A stretch of DNA of 64,000 nucleotides from contig NZ_CP072642.1 in NCBI RefSeq assembly GCF_018304765.1, positions 727,501-791,500 of the forward strand. The letters run 5' to 3'. Within the stretch, counting starts at the first letter, position 1, and the number at the start of each line of letters is the position of its first letter. Shown one piece after another: positions 54,789 to 63,988 of the stretch. The DNA comes from Chloracidobacterium sp. N. GTDB lineage: Bacteria > Acidobacteriota > Blastocatellia > Chloracidobacteriales > Chloracidobacteriaceae. Position numbers and translations under genes: made by a program. The notes beneath the pieces were generated by a model. It saw only the letters and a program-made list of their open reading frames with translations. It searched no databases and had not been told where the DNA came from.

Positions 54789-56084
54789 ATGACCACCAAC
54801 CATGCCAACTCGTTGCTGACGGCCCGTGTACAGCGCCACGTGTTACCCAACGGACTGACGGTGCTGCTCAAGGCCATGCCGGCCAACCCCATCGTTTCCA
54901 CGATGATTTGGTATCGCGTCGGTTCGCGCAACGAGCCGGCCGGAAAAACCGGGATGTCGCACTTTCTCGAACACATGATGTTCAAGGGGACGCAGCGGCT
55001 CGGCAAAGGCGAGATTGATCATCTGACGCTTCTCAACGGCGGGCGCAACAATGCGTTCACCTGGATGGATTTCACGGCCTACTACTTCACCTTTGCATCT
55101 GACCGCTGGGAAGTTGCGCTCGACATCGAAGCCGACCGCGCGCACAACGCGACATTCGATCCGGCCGAGTTTGAGGCTGAAAAGCAGGTGGTGCTCGAAG
55201 AGCTTCAGATGTGTCTGGACAGCCCGTTTGATGCGCTGGAGATGGAAGTCTGGGCGACGGCTTTCCGGCAGCATCCCTACCATGTGCCGACCATCGGCTG
55301 GCGCGAGGATGTCGAACATCTCACGGTGGATGACCTGCGGCGCTACTACGAAAGCTATTACTGCCCGAACAATGCCACGCTGGTTGTTGTCGGAGACATC
55401 CACCCGGAGACAGCCCTGCGCCGGATTGAAGATACCTTTGGGGCGCTTCCGGCGCGTCCGTTGCCGCCGCCGCCCCATGCCTCGGAGCCGCCTCAGCGGG
55501 GTGAAAAGCGGGTCATCGTCAAAAAGCCGACGCCGCTGCCCCGGCTGACCCTGGGCTACCACGTCCCGGAAGTTGCCCATCCCGATTCGTATGCCCTGCA
55601 CGTTGCTTCCATGCTGCTGTCTTACGGGCGCACCTCGCGGCTCTATCAGCGTCTGCAGGAACAAGACGAGTCTGTGACGTTCGCCGCGGCGCATTACGCC
55701 GAGCACGTGGACCCGTCACTGTTGACCATTGCGGCAGAAGTCAAACCCAACCACACGCCGGAAGAAGTCGAGGCGGCGATTACCGAGGAGGTCGAACGGC
55801 TCATCCACGAACCCCCGACCGACCTGGAACTGGCCAAAGCCAAGCGGCAGACTGAGGCGCAGTTCATTCTTGGCAGCGAGGACATCCTCAACCAGGCCAT
55901 GCTCCTTGGCGAATATGAAACCATTGCCTTTGGAGCGCGGATTCCAGAAGAAGCCCGTGGGTATCACTACCTTGACGCTTACCTGAACCACGTCCGGCAG
56001 GTTTCACCGGCTGACATTCAACGCGCGGCGGCGCTGTATCTGCACCGCGACAATCGCACGGTAGGATGGCTGGTCAATCCCTGA
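54789..56084 (+). CDS. M16-family zinc metallopeptidase (processing-peptidase-like)
   Basis: 431 residues. The inverted zinc motif HFLEH is near residue 59, with the third ligand Glu in FEAEKQVVLEEL about 75 residues on, and NNAFTWMDFTAYYF between. The C-terminal half is the related non-catalytic domain (TLGYHVPEVAHPDSYAL, YGRTSRLYQRL). No signal peptide is seen. Proteins of this size usually dimerise with a second, often inactive, subunit, which is not adjacent. The gene is translationally coupled to the next one. Confidence 0.93.
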   Translation: MTTNHANSLLTARVQRHVLPNGLTVLLKAMPANPIVSTMIWYRVGSRNEPAGKTGMSHFLEHMMFKGTQRLGKGEIDHLTLLNGGRNNAFTWMDFTAYYFTFASDRWEVALDIEADRAHNATFDPAEFEAEKQVVLEELQMCLDSPFDALEMEVWATAFRQHPYHVPTIGWREDVEHLTVDDLRRYYESYYCPNNATLVVVGDIHPETALRRIEDTFGALPARPLPPPPHASEPPQRGEKRVIVKKPTPLPRLTLGYHVPEVAHPDSYALHVASMLLSYGRTSRLYQRLQEQDESVTFAAAHYAEHVDPSLLTIAAEVKPNHTPEEVEAAITEEVERLIHEPPTDLELAKAKRQTEAQFILGSEDILNQAMLLGEYETIAFGARIPEEARGYHYLDAYLNHVRQVSPADIQRAAALYLHRDNRTVGWLVNP

Positions 56085-56965
56085 TGAGCAGTGAGCGGTA
56101 CTTTGATTGGCAGGGCTGGCGCTGTTTCTATCAGGCGGCCGGTGAGCCGGGAGCGCCACCGGTGGTGCTGATTCACGGGCATGCCACGTCGCACTTCACC
56201 TGGCGGCATCAGGTGGTGGCGCTTCAGAGGGATTTTCAGGTCTTTGCGCCGGATTTGCTGGGATTCGGGCGTTCGTCCAAGCCGCGCGACGTGGCGTACA
56301 ACGTGGAAATCTGGACGGCGCAGATCACGGATTTTATTCAGTCAGTGATTCAGCGTCCGGTTTTGCTGGTGGGGAACTCTCTGGGTGGTCTCATCGCCGC
56401 GCACATTGCTGACCGCCACCCGGCGCTGGTTTCAAAGCTGGTGCTCATTGCTTCAGCCGGGGCGTCAAGCTACTGGCAAAGCTCGCTGGTCAACTTTCCG
56501 TTTCTGCTGATGCGGACGCCCGTCATCGGACGGACGCTGTTTGACACCCTGGTGCAACAACGGTTTGTCGAGTGGAACATCCGCCATCGGCTCTATGCCA
56601 ACCCGGCGGCCGTGACCCCGGAGGTCATCGCCCACTACCAGGAATGTTTCTTTGCGCCGGACAACCGCGAAATCGTTTTTGAAGTCACCAAGCAGTTCTA
56701 CGACTTTGTGATGGACGACGCCATGGCCCGGCGGATTGCCCACCCGACCCTGTTGCTGTGGGGTGAACGGGATACCTTCGTGCCCCCCCTTCGTGGGCGA
56801 CAACTTGTACGGGTGATGCCGTGCGCCCGGCTGGAGGTCCTGCCGCAGGCGTCACACTGCCCGCACGAAGACCAGCCGGAGCAGGTCAATGCCCTTTTGC
56901 AGGCCTTTCATCGGGAAGCCGACCCGGCGGCCTCCGGTGGTGGAAACCCCTCACGCCGAGCCTGA
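56084..56965 (+). CDS. Alpha/beta-hydrolase
   Basis: 293 residues. The start ATG overlaps the M16 stop (TGATG), so translation is coupled. Family signs are LIHGHATSHFTWRHQ (oxyanion region), DLLGFGRSS, the nucleophile elbow GNSLGG, the acid in WGERDTFVPP and the His in ASHCPHEDQPE. The fold resembles haloalkane dehalogenase/epoxide hydrolase and lipid hydrolases; the substrate cannot be named. Confidence 0.9.
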   Translation: MSSERYFDWQGWRCFYQAAGEPGAPPVVLIHGHATSHFTWRHQVVALQRDFQVFAPDLLGFGRSSKPRDVAYNVEIWTAQITDFIQSVIQRPVLLVGNSLGGLIAAHIADRHPALVSKLVLIASAGASSYWQSSLVNFPFLLMRTPVIGRTLFDTLVQQRFVEWNIRHRLYANPAAVTPEVIAHYQECFFAPDNREIVFEVTKQFYDFVMDDAMARRIAHPTLLLWGERDTFVPPLRGRQLVRVMPCARLEVLPQASHCPHEDQPEQVNALLQAFHREADPAASGGGNPSRRA

Positions 56966-57015
56966 CCGGGACGGTTTCCGTCGTCACCCCAAAGTGTTCT
57001 GAGATGAGACGCCAT

Positions 57016-57046
57016 GAAAAACGGGCGACCGGAGAGGATCGCCCGT
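57016..57046 (-). terminator. Intrinsic terminator for the prepilin gene
   Basis: On the minus strand, 8-bp arms ACGGGCGA and TCGCCCGT (57046-57039 and 57028-57021) are followed by a run of T (complement of 57016-57021). It lies about 40 bp beyond the prepilin stop. Confidence 0.75.
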
Positions 57047-57062
57047 CAGGAACCGTGGCTGG

Positions 57063-57088
57063 CGCGACGCAGCTACGCGACGCAGCTA
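57063..57088. repeat. 13-bp tandem duplication at the 3' end of the prepilin gene
   Basis: CGCGACGCAGCTA occurs twice directly adjacent; the last three bases of the second copy are the stop codon of the minus-strand prepilin gene. Confidence 0.75.
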
Positions 57089-57802
57089 AATGCCACGAAT
57101 CTGGGACGGCGGCTGGGTCAGCAATGTCATGATTTGAACCGTACGGAACGCACTTCCAGTCGTCCGGGTGTAGGGATACCGAACCTGTACGACAACCCGC
57201 CGGACTGTATCACCAGTGCCCTCCGGTGGACAGTTGCCTGGGGCTGCAAGGTCGTAATCGTTGTCATACTCCCGGTCAAAGCAAATCGGGAGCGGCGGTC
57301 CCGTCGGGTTGCCCAGATTCGGTACGGTCGCGTCAGACGTGCGCACCAGCACCCGCATCGTGAATGACTGATAGCGGGGATCAATCCCACTCGCCACTTC
57401 ATCCGCATCGCCCGTGGCCCGGATCATGTCACTGCCGGGGCTGATATACACAGGCTGAAAGGTATCAGGAAAAAGACCATTGACTTCCGCACGGTTGCTC
57501 AGCCGGATGAAGGTGTTCCGATTGCGGTTTGCTGGGTCTGGAATCCCCCCGATGGCATTCATCTCGCGCATCATGACAATCTGGTTGAGTGTTTCTTCCG
57601 CGAGGTTGCGCGCCAGAAGCAGCTTGTTGGCGTTGAGCGAACTTGTCAGCGCAATGGACATAAACGCCAGCGCCCCAAACATCCCGACAAACAGAATCAT
57701 CAGCGCCAGGATGAGTTCAATGAGTGTCACCCCGGACTGCTGTGCCCGCTGAAGCCGAATCCGTCGCACGGTGCGTGTGACGTGTCCCGTTGTCATCATC
57801 AT
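57086..57802 (-). CDS. PilV-like type IV prepilin / pseudopilin
   Basis: 238 residues. A basic leader is followed by the prepilin peptidase site and hydrophobic helix SGVTLIELILALMILFVGM: cleavage would be after the Gly, with Glu five residues on, as in all class III signal sequences. The rest is a soluble pilin head with two cysteines (ICFDRE and GNCPPEG). The length and leader suit a minor pilin such as PilV. No other pilus or secretion gene is adjacent; a terminator follows directly. Confidence 0.85.
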   Translation of the reverse strand: MMMTTGHVTRTVRRIRLQRAQQSGVTLIELILALMILFVGMFGALAFMSIALTSSLNANKLLLARNLAEETLNQIVMMREMNAIGGIPDPANRNRNTFIRLSNRAEVNGLFPDTFQPVYISPGSDMIRATGDADEVASGIDPRYQSFTMRVLVRTSDATVPNLGNPTGPPLPICFDREYDNDYDLAAPGNCPPEGTGDTVRRVVVQVRYPYTRTTGSAFRTVQIMTLLTQPPSQIRGI

Positions 57803-57987
57803 TGGACGACCTCCGCTGAAACGACAATTTCACCTGTCCTCAAAGCAAGGCAAGTCCGATGCCAGTTCCCTGAATATCACTAAATGCTTTGTTTGTATGG
57901 TTTAGCTTTCAGATGAGGCATTGATGGGGCGCAGGCGCCTGAAAAAGTGTTACTGAAGGTGACACTTCTGAGGACGCTGGACCGGTT

Positions 57988-59307
57988 TCAGCCACCTTCC
58001 GGTGGGGCTGGCAGGGCTTTGATGACGACCACGGTCAGATCATCCCCCAGTGGGGCCGGGCTGGCAAAGGTCCGCGCGGCATCATAGATGGCGCGGGCCA
58101 GTTCCTGGGCCGGCGCTTCCCGCTGGCGCTGGACGGTCTCAAGCAATCTGGCCAGTCCGAATTCCTCCCCGTCCTGTCCGGCTTCGGTCAGGCCGTCCGT
58201 GTAGAGAACGATGATGTCGCCCGGCTGCAGGATGCAGTAGCACTCGATGTACTTCCGATCCTCGAACAGCCCCAGCACCGTGTTGCCACAGGAAAGTTCC
58301 TCGTACGTGCCATCGGCGTGGATAAGCAGCGCCGGATTGTGGCCGGCATCTCCATAGCTGAACCGCCGGCTCGCCGGATCGAGCACTCCGTAAATCGCCG
58401 TGACGTACTGGGAGCTGTCGAGGCTTTCCCAGAGCAGATAGTTGACCTTGCGCAAAATGACCCGGATGGAGAAGTCGTTGCGTACCTGAGCGCGCAGGCA
58501 GGCCCGGAACGTGGCCATGATGAGCGCCGCCGGAACACCTTTGCCGGAGACATCGGCAATGGCAATGCCAAGTTGGTGATTCGGAAACGGGATGAAGTCG
58601 TAATAGTCCCCGCCCACGGCTTCGTTGGGAACGGTCAGCCCGGCAATGTCAAAACCTTCCACGGTTGGCGCGCGGTCCGGCAGCAGGCTGCGTTGCACCT
58701 GGCGTGCAATGGTCAGTTCGCTTTCCAGACGGCGTTTTTCCAACCGTTCCTGGTGCAGAATGGCTTTCTCGATGGAAATGGCTGCGGCCGAGGCAAACAG
58801 GGTCAGCACTTCCAGGTCGGCGGCCTTGTAGGCATCCAGGGTGCGGCTTTCAAGATTGAGCGCGCCGATGATGCGGTTGTTGGCAATGATGGGGACGACA
58901 ATTTCCGACATCGTCAGCGGGTCGGAACTGATGTAGCGCTGATCGTTGCGGACATCGGGAATGACAATCGCCCCACCCGACTGCACCACCCACCCGACAA
59001 AGCCTTCCCCAAGGCGCAGCAGGCGTTCCATGGAAGCCTCATCGTAGCCACGATAGACCGTGGCCCGGATGCGGCGGTCGCGGCCGTTGGTTTCCAGAAC
59101 GTAAATGGCGGCGGCATCGTAGGGTACGAACGACTTGACCGAATCAATGATGAGTGACAGGGTTTCGTCCAGGTCGAGCGACCGGCTGATCGTGCGGGTG
59201 ATGTCCAGCAGTAGCCGGAATTTGGTCTCGAAAGACAGGGCTTCCGGCGAAGTTGCCGAGGCCGTCGCCGAAGGCGCCGGGTCTGAATCCGTGGAGAGTG
59301 CAGGCAT
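57988..59307 (-). CDS. GAF-domain PP2C phosphatase (RsbU/SpoIIE type)
   Basis: 439 residues: a Ser/Ala-rich leader, a GAF sensor domain (about 25-190) and a PPM/SpoIIE phosphatase domain (about 215-430). Metal-binding motifs are AVGGDYYDF, IADVSGKGVPAAL, GDAGHNPAL, YTDGLTEA and the final LGDDLTVVVI. Such enzymes dephosphorylate anti-sigma antagonists or SiaC-type proteins. No anti-sigma pair is adjacent; the siaC operon is 20 kb away. It diverges from a histidine kinase gene across 244 bp. Confidence 0.93.
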   Translation of the reverse strand: MPALSTDSDPAPSATASATSPEALSFETKFRLLLDITRTISRSLDLDETLSLIIDSVKSFVPYDAAAIYVLETNGRDRRIRATVYRGYDEASMERLLRLGEGFVGWVVQSGGAIVIPDVRNDQRYISSDPLTMSEIVVPIIANNRIIGALNLESRTLDAYKAADLEVLTLFASAAAISIEKAILHQERLEKRRLESELTIARQVQRSLLPDRAPTVEGFDIAGLTVPNEAVGGDYYDFIPFPNHQLGIAIADVSGKGVPAALIMATFRACLRAQVRNDFSIRVILRKVNYLLWESLDSSQYVTAIYGVLDPASRRFSYGDAGHNPALLIHADGTYEELSCGNTVLGLFEDRKYIECYCILQPGDIIVLYTDGLTEAGQDGEEFGLARLLETVQRQREAPAQELARAIYDAARTFASPAPLGDDLTVVVIKALPAPPEGG

Positions 59308-59462
59308 AAACGAGTCCTTCCGCTGCCATGACCTTATCGCTTTCGGCGTCGCTGTGCCATATTTTCACGGTGCCAGCGCCTTCCTGACGCCCACGCCGGG
59401 CATCCCGGCGCTGCCGTCCACCCGCCTTGGGAGAGTTTCCGGCAGGAAAACAGGTTGCCGAC

Positions 59463-59491
59463 TTGAAAGACTGGTTTTGTAGCTTGAGAAT
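59463..59491 (+). promoter_or_regulatory. Candidate promoter for the REC-PAS-kinase gene
   Basis: TTGAAA (59463-59468), a 17-base spacer and GAGAAT (59486-59491) precede the ATG at 59552. Confidence 0.35.
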
Positions 59492-59551
59492 CATTCTGGA
59501 ACTGTTTTGCAACGGTTCTGTCTTATGTCCGGCTTCAAGGGTAACTGTACG

Positions 59552-61099
59552 ATGCGCATCCTGCTCGTCGAAGATGATGTGGATTATGCCGCTGTGGTGC
59601 AGGGCTATCTCCGGCGCATCACGGCGGAAGTCACGGTCCGGCATGTCACCTCACTGGCAGCCGCCACTGCCCTGGCCGTGGCGGAGCACTTCGATGTCGG
59701 CGTGCTTGACCTCAACCTGCCGGACTCCCAGGGAACAGCCACAGTCACGGCGCTGGCGACCGCCGCCCCGCATCTGCCACTCGTCGTCCTGACCGGCGAA
59801 ATAGCCAGCGACACCGACCTGCAGGCCCTTGAAGCCGGGGCGCAGGAATACCTTGCCAAAAACGAGCTGGGCGTGGTTCCGCTCCGGCGCGCCATTCGCT
59901 ATGCGCGGGAACGGCATCGGCTGACCCGAGCACTGGCGCAGGCCAACCAGCTCAACCGCCTTGTACTCGACCACATGCCGACCAACATCAAGCTCCTTGA
60001 TGCGGAAGGCCGCGTGCAGTTCATCAATCCGGCCGGGCTGGCCGCCCTGGGTCTGAGCGACCCCAGTGCCGTCCTGGGATACCCATGGTTGCAGCTTTGG
60101 GCCCCGTCAGCCGAACCAGCCATCCGTGCGCTGCTGGAGCAGGCCCGTGCCGGGCAGCCTTCCACCACGGAAGCCTTTTTGGCGCGTGCCGGCGCTGCGC
60201 AGCATTGTGCGCCGCGCTGGTGGCATATCACGGTGCTACCACTGCCGCCGAACAATGCCTCATCTGCCCGTTATCTGGTTGTGACCCAGGATTTCACTGC
60301 GCGCCACTTCCACGAAAAACACCTCCACCATGCGCAGCAGACGGCGCTGCTCAAGCACATTGCGGCCGGGGTTGCCCATAACTTCAACAACCTGCTCACC
60401 GTCGTTCAGGGCTACAGTGAAATGATGCTGCGTACCCTGCCGGAAGAAGACGCGCGGCAGCGCCGCCGGGCCACGGACATTCGCCAGGCTGCCATTCGGG
60501 GCAGGCAACTTGTCGAGCACTTGCTGGCCTACAGTCATTTTGCCGAGCTGTCACCCAGGATCATTGACCTCAATGCGTTTCTGGAGCAGGAAGTAAAACT
60601 TTTGGAAAGTACGCTCAACCCCCTTGCGAGCCTTGGTTTTGAGCCATCGCCGGAGCCGCTTCAGGTGTATGCCGATCCGTGGTTGCTGTCCTCGACCCTG
60701 CTGACCTTTGTGCTCAATGCCAATGAGGCCATGCCGGAGGGTGGAACCGTGACGCTATCCGTCAGCCGGGTGACTTTGGATGCCACGTTTCTGAACCAAC
60801 CGGCCGCGGACCGGCTGGTGGGTGATGTCGAAGCCGTGTTGTCCACCGGTTCGCCAGTGCCGTTGGTCAGAATCTCGGTCCGGGATACCGGCCCCGGCAT
60901 GGATGCTGCAACCCTGGCCAACATCTTCACGCCGTTTTTCACGACGAAACCGGTGGACAAGGGAACCGGGTTGGGGTTGGCAACCGCTGCTGCGCAGGTG
61001 GAACGGATGGGTGGATTCATTGGCGTGACATCGCAACCCGGCGCCGGGGCGCAGTTTGATGTGTACCTGCCTCTCTCTTCAGCCCAACCGGTGCCTTGA
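59552..61099 (+). CDS. Hybrid REC-PAS-histidine kinase
   Basis: 515 residues. An N-terminal receiver domain (1-120) has the acidic pair EDD (7-9), phospho-acceptor D53 and the Lys in LAKNEL. A PAS domain follows (about 140-260: MPTNIKLLDAEGRVQFINPAG). The DHp helix has the phospho-His in GVAHNFNNLLTVVQGYSEMM, and the ATPase has NANEAMPEGG (N box), DTGPGMD and GTGLGLAT (G boxes). No membrane helix, so it probably receives signals from an upstream kinase through its receiver domain. The partner regulator is not adjacent. Confidence 0.94.
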   Translation: MRILLVEDDVDYAAVVQGYLRRITAEVTVRHVTSLAAATALAVAEHFDVGVLDLNLPDSQGTATVTALATAAPHLPLVVLTGEIASDTDLQALEAGAQEYLAKNELGVVPLRRAIRYARERHRLTRALAQANQLNRLVLDHMPTNIKLLDAEGRVQFINPAGLAALGLSDPSAVLGYPWLQLWAPSAEPAIRALLEQARAGQPSTTEAFLARAGAAQHCAPRWWHITVLPLPPNNASSARYLVVTQDFTARHFHEKHLHHAQQTALLKHIAAGVAHNFNNLLTVVQGYSEMMLRTLPEEDARQRRRATDIRQAAIRGRQLVEHLLAYSHFAELSPRIIDLNAFLEQEVKLLESTLNPLASLGFEPSPEPLQVYADPWLLSSTLLTFVLNANEAMPEGGTVTLSVSRVTLDATFLNQPAADRLVGDVEAVLSTGSPVPLVRISVRDTGPGMDAATLANIFTPFFTTKPVDKGTGLGLATAAAQVERMGGFIGVTSQPGAGAQFDVYLPLSSAQPVP

Positions 61100-61108
61100 A
61101 TGCCCATC

Positions 61109-61143
61109 TTGTGGGCAACCCCATCGCTGGCGGTTGCTCACAA
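61109..61143. terminator. Inverted repeat between convergent kinase and pckA genes
   Basis: 12-bp arms (61109-61120 and 61132-61143) with one G-T mismatch around an 11-base loop, located between two stop codons. Neither side has a clear T-run, so its terminator role is uncertain. Confidence 0.4.
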
Positions 61144-61165
61144 GGGCCCAGGGAAAAGAACAATC

Positions 61166-62779
61166 TCAGGGACGTGGCGCGGCAGCGCGGATAGCCGGTT
61201 CGACCATACTTTCAAACTTGGCAAAGTTTTTGACGAACATCTCGGCCAGCCGCTTTTCCTGGGCATCGAACGCCGCCTTGTCTTCCCATGTGTTGCGGGG
61301 ATTGAGGATGCTGCCGGGAACACCGGGACAGGTCACCGGAACCTCGAAGCCGAAGACCGGGTTTTTGATGTATTCGACCTGATCGAGATGGCCATCCAGC
61401 GCCGCGTGCAGGATGGCGCGGGTGTAGGGCAAGCTCATCCGCTGTCCGATGCCATAGGGGCCGCCCGTCCAGCCGGTATTCATCAGCCAGATGTTGACCT
61501 TGTGCCGGGCAATTTTTTCACCCAGCATCCGGGCATAGACACTTGGGTGCAGCGGCAGAAACGGCGCGCCAAAGCAGGCGCTGAACGTGGCGACCGGCTC
61601 AGTGACACCCATTTCCGTGCCGGCGACCTTGGCGGTGTAGCCCGAAATGTAGTGGTACATCGCCTGTTCCGGCGTCAGGCGGGCAATCGGCGGCAGAATG
61701 CCAAAGGCGTCACAGGTCAGCATGACAATATGACGCGGAATGCCGCCCAGACCATCGCGCGTCATGTTGGCAATCTGCGTGACCGGATAAGCACCGCGCG
61801 TATTTTCGGTGATGCTGGCATCATCGAGGTCGAGAATGCGCGAATGCTCGTCGAGAACGACATTTTCCAGAACCGTCCCGAAATGCCGGGTGGCGGCGAA
61901 GATTTCCGGCTCGCCCACCGGTGAAAGGCGGATCATCTTGGCGTAGCAGCCGCCTTCGATGTTGAACACCCCGTTGTCACTCCAGCCGTGTTCGTCGTCC
62001 CCGATGAGGGTCCTGGATGAATCGGCCGAGAGCGTGGTTTTGCCGGTGCCGGAAAGTCCAAAGAAGATGGCAGTATCGTCTTTGCTCTTGCCGTAGTTGG
62101 CCGAGCAGTGCATCGAAAGCACACCCCGCTGCGGCAGGACATAGTTCATCAGGGTGAAGATGGACTTTTTGATTTCTCCGGCGTAGTGCGTCCCGCCGAT
62201 AAGCACCAGCTTGCGGGCAAAATCCAGAACGACAAACGTTGGAGATTTTGTCCCGTCAATCTCAGGGATGGCGAGAAAGCTGGGGACGTGAATGACCGTA
62301 AATTCCGGGACATGCTGCGCCAGCTTCTGCGCGTCATATTCACGCAGAAACAGTGTCCGCGCAAAAAGGGCGTGCCAGGCCGTTTCGGTCACAACCCGGA
62401 TCGGCACGCGGTAACGCGGATCAGCACCGGCATAACAATCCTGCACAAACACATCCCGGTTTTGCAGGTAGGCCGATACCCGCAGGTAGAGTGCGTCAAA
62501 CACGGACTGCGGAATCGCCGCGTTGTTTTCCCACCAGACACGTGATTCCGATTCCTCATTGCGGACAATGTACTTGTCCTTGGCTGAGCGTCCCGTGTGC
62601 CGTCCGGTGCGCACGACGAGCGCCCCATCGTGGGCGAGCAGCCCTTCGCCGCGCTTGATGGCTTCTTCGTAAAGCACCTCCGTCGCCGAATTCCAGTAGA
62701 TGGCCTTCTGGTTGGTCAGCCCGTGATGCTCCAACCCATAGTGACTCTTACCACGCCCAATGATTTCGACCGTATTCAT
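61166..62779 (-). CDS. pckA: Phosphoenolpyruvate carboxykinase (ATP)
   Basis: PckA converts oxaloacetate and ATP to phosphoenolpyruvate, the entry to gluconeogenesis. 537 residues from the ATG at 62779, the usual length. Motifs: RTGRHTGRSAKDKYIVR (substrate site), GGTHYAGEIKKSIF with metal-binding His and Lys, the P-loop FGLSGTGKTTLS, and IGDDEHGW, typical of the ATP-dependent type rather than the GTP form. It is a single-gene unit. Confidence 0.96.
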   Translation of the reverse strand: MNTVEIIGRGKSHYGLEHHGLTNQKAIYWNSATEVLYEEAIKRGEGLLAHDGALVVRTGRHTGRSAKDKYIVRNEESESRVWWENNAAIPQSVFDALYLRVSAYLQNRDVFVQDCYAGADPRYRVPIRVVTETAWHALFARTLFLREYDAQKLAQHVPEFTVIHVPSFLAIPEIDGTKSPTFVVLDFARKLVLIGGTHYAGEIKKSIFTLMNYVLPQRGVLSMHCSANYGKSKDDTAIFFGLSGTGKTTLSADSSRTLIGDDEHGWSDNGVFNIEGGCYAKMIRLSPVGEPEIFAATRHFGTVLENVVLDEHSRILDLDDASITENTRGAYPVTQIANMTRDGLGGIPRHIVMLTCDAFGILPPIARLTPEQAMYHYISGYTAKVAGTEMGVTEPVATFSACFGAPFLPLHPSVYARMLGEKIARHKVNIWLMNTGWTGGPYGIGQRMSLPYTRAILHAALDGHLDQVEYIKNPVFGFEVPVTCPGVPGSILNPRNTWEDKAAFDAQEKRLAEMFVKNFAKFESMVEPAIRAAAPRP

Positions 62780-63046
62780 ACTTGACTCCAGGGCCAGGGC
62801 AAAACCGGCCAGGAAAAGAAAAAACCAGCCCGGGGACACTGCTGGATGCTTGCGTGCTAACGCTAACACACTCACTTTTTGAGGTGAAAGTCCCTCATCT
62901 GGCGTGAGTCAGGGGGAAGTCACCCGCTTTACTGCACGGGCTTTCGCATGGTTTTTCCCCAGCGTGCTATCGTTACGGAAAACCGTCCGAAACTGCCGCC
63001 GCGGTCGGCTGCCTTCGTCTGCGAGCGATTCGAGGTTCTGGGAACC

Positions 63047-63988
63047 ATGCCTGGTGGAAGTCTGCTGCTTTTGCTCGATGATATTGCATCCACTCTTGAC
63101 GACATTTCGGTGATGACCAAGGTCGCAGCCAAGAAAACGGCAGGCGTCGTGGGTGACGACCTGGCGCTCAATGCCCAGCAACTGACGGGGGTGCGTACCG
63201 ACCGTGAGTTGTCCGTGGTGTGGGCGGTGGCCAAAGGCTCTGCCATCAACAAGGTGATCCTTGTTCCCAGCGCCCTCGCCATCAGCGCCTTCCTGCCGTG
63301 GCTGGTCATTCCGCTGCTGATGATTGGCGGCGCTTTCCTGTGTTTTGAAGGCGTCGAAAAACTGGTCCACAAATTGCTGCACCCGGAAGAAAACCATGAC
63401 GCAGCCGAAACCACGGCGCACGATGGTGCATCTGCTAATGCCACATCAGGCAACGAACGGGAAAAGATCAGGGGTGCGGTCCGAACGGATTTCATCCTGT
63501 CCGCCGAGATCATCGTGATTGCGCTGGGGGCGGTGGCGGCAAAGCCGTTTCCCACCCAGCTTGGTGTGCTGACGGCCGTGGCCGTGCTCATGACGATTGG
63601 CGTCTATGGCCTGGTGGCCGGGATTGTCAAGCTGGACGATGTGGGGCTTTATCTCAGCCGGCGTCCGGCTGCGCCGCTACGGTTGGTGGGGCGCGGACTC
63701 GTGGGCTTGGCCCCCTATCTGATGAAGTTTCTTTCGATTGCCGGGACGGCCGCGATGTTTCTGGTCGGTGGTGGCATTCTGGTTCACGGTGTGCCGGTGG
63801 TTCACCACTGGGTCGAGGAACTGGAACACCTGGTGGCAGACATCCCGACGGTTGGGCAGACCCTGACCTGGTTTGTCGGCCCGGTGGGGGATGGCATATT
63901 TGGCGTCCTCGTCGGCGCCGCTGTTCTGCTGCTGGTTTTGGTGTTCAAACAACTCGCCGGCCGGTTCCGTATGCGTCCCGCTTCCTGA
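63047..63988 (+). CDS. DUF808 (YedI-like) inner membrane protein
   Basis: 313 residues from the ATG at 63047 (MPGGSLLLLLDDIA), the conserved start of the family. Signatures: VMTKVAAKKTAGVVGDDLALN near the N-terminus and INKVILVPSALAISAFLPWL, followed by several membrane helices to the C-terminus. A charged, His-rich loop lies at about residues 105-140. The function of the family is unknown. The frame could extend upstream, but the extension has no homology. Confidence 0.92.
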   Translation: MPGGSLLLLLDDIASTLDDISVMTKVAAKKTAGVVGDDLALNAQQLTGVRTDRELSVVWAVAKGSAINKVILVPSALAISAFLPWLVIPLLMIGGAFLCFEGVEKLVHKLLHPEENHDAAETTAHDGASANATSGNEREKIRGAVRTDFILSAEIIVIALGAVAAKPFPTQLGVLTAVAVLMTIGVYGLVAGIVKLDDVGLYLSRRPAAPLRLVGRGLVGLAPYLMKFLSIAGTAAMFLVGGGILVHGVPVVHHWVEELEHLVADIPTVGQTLTWFVGPVGDGIFGVLVGAAVLLLVLVFKQLAGRFRMRPAS

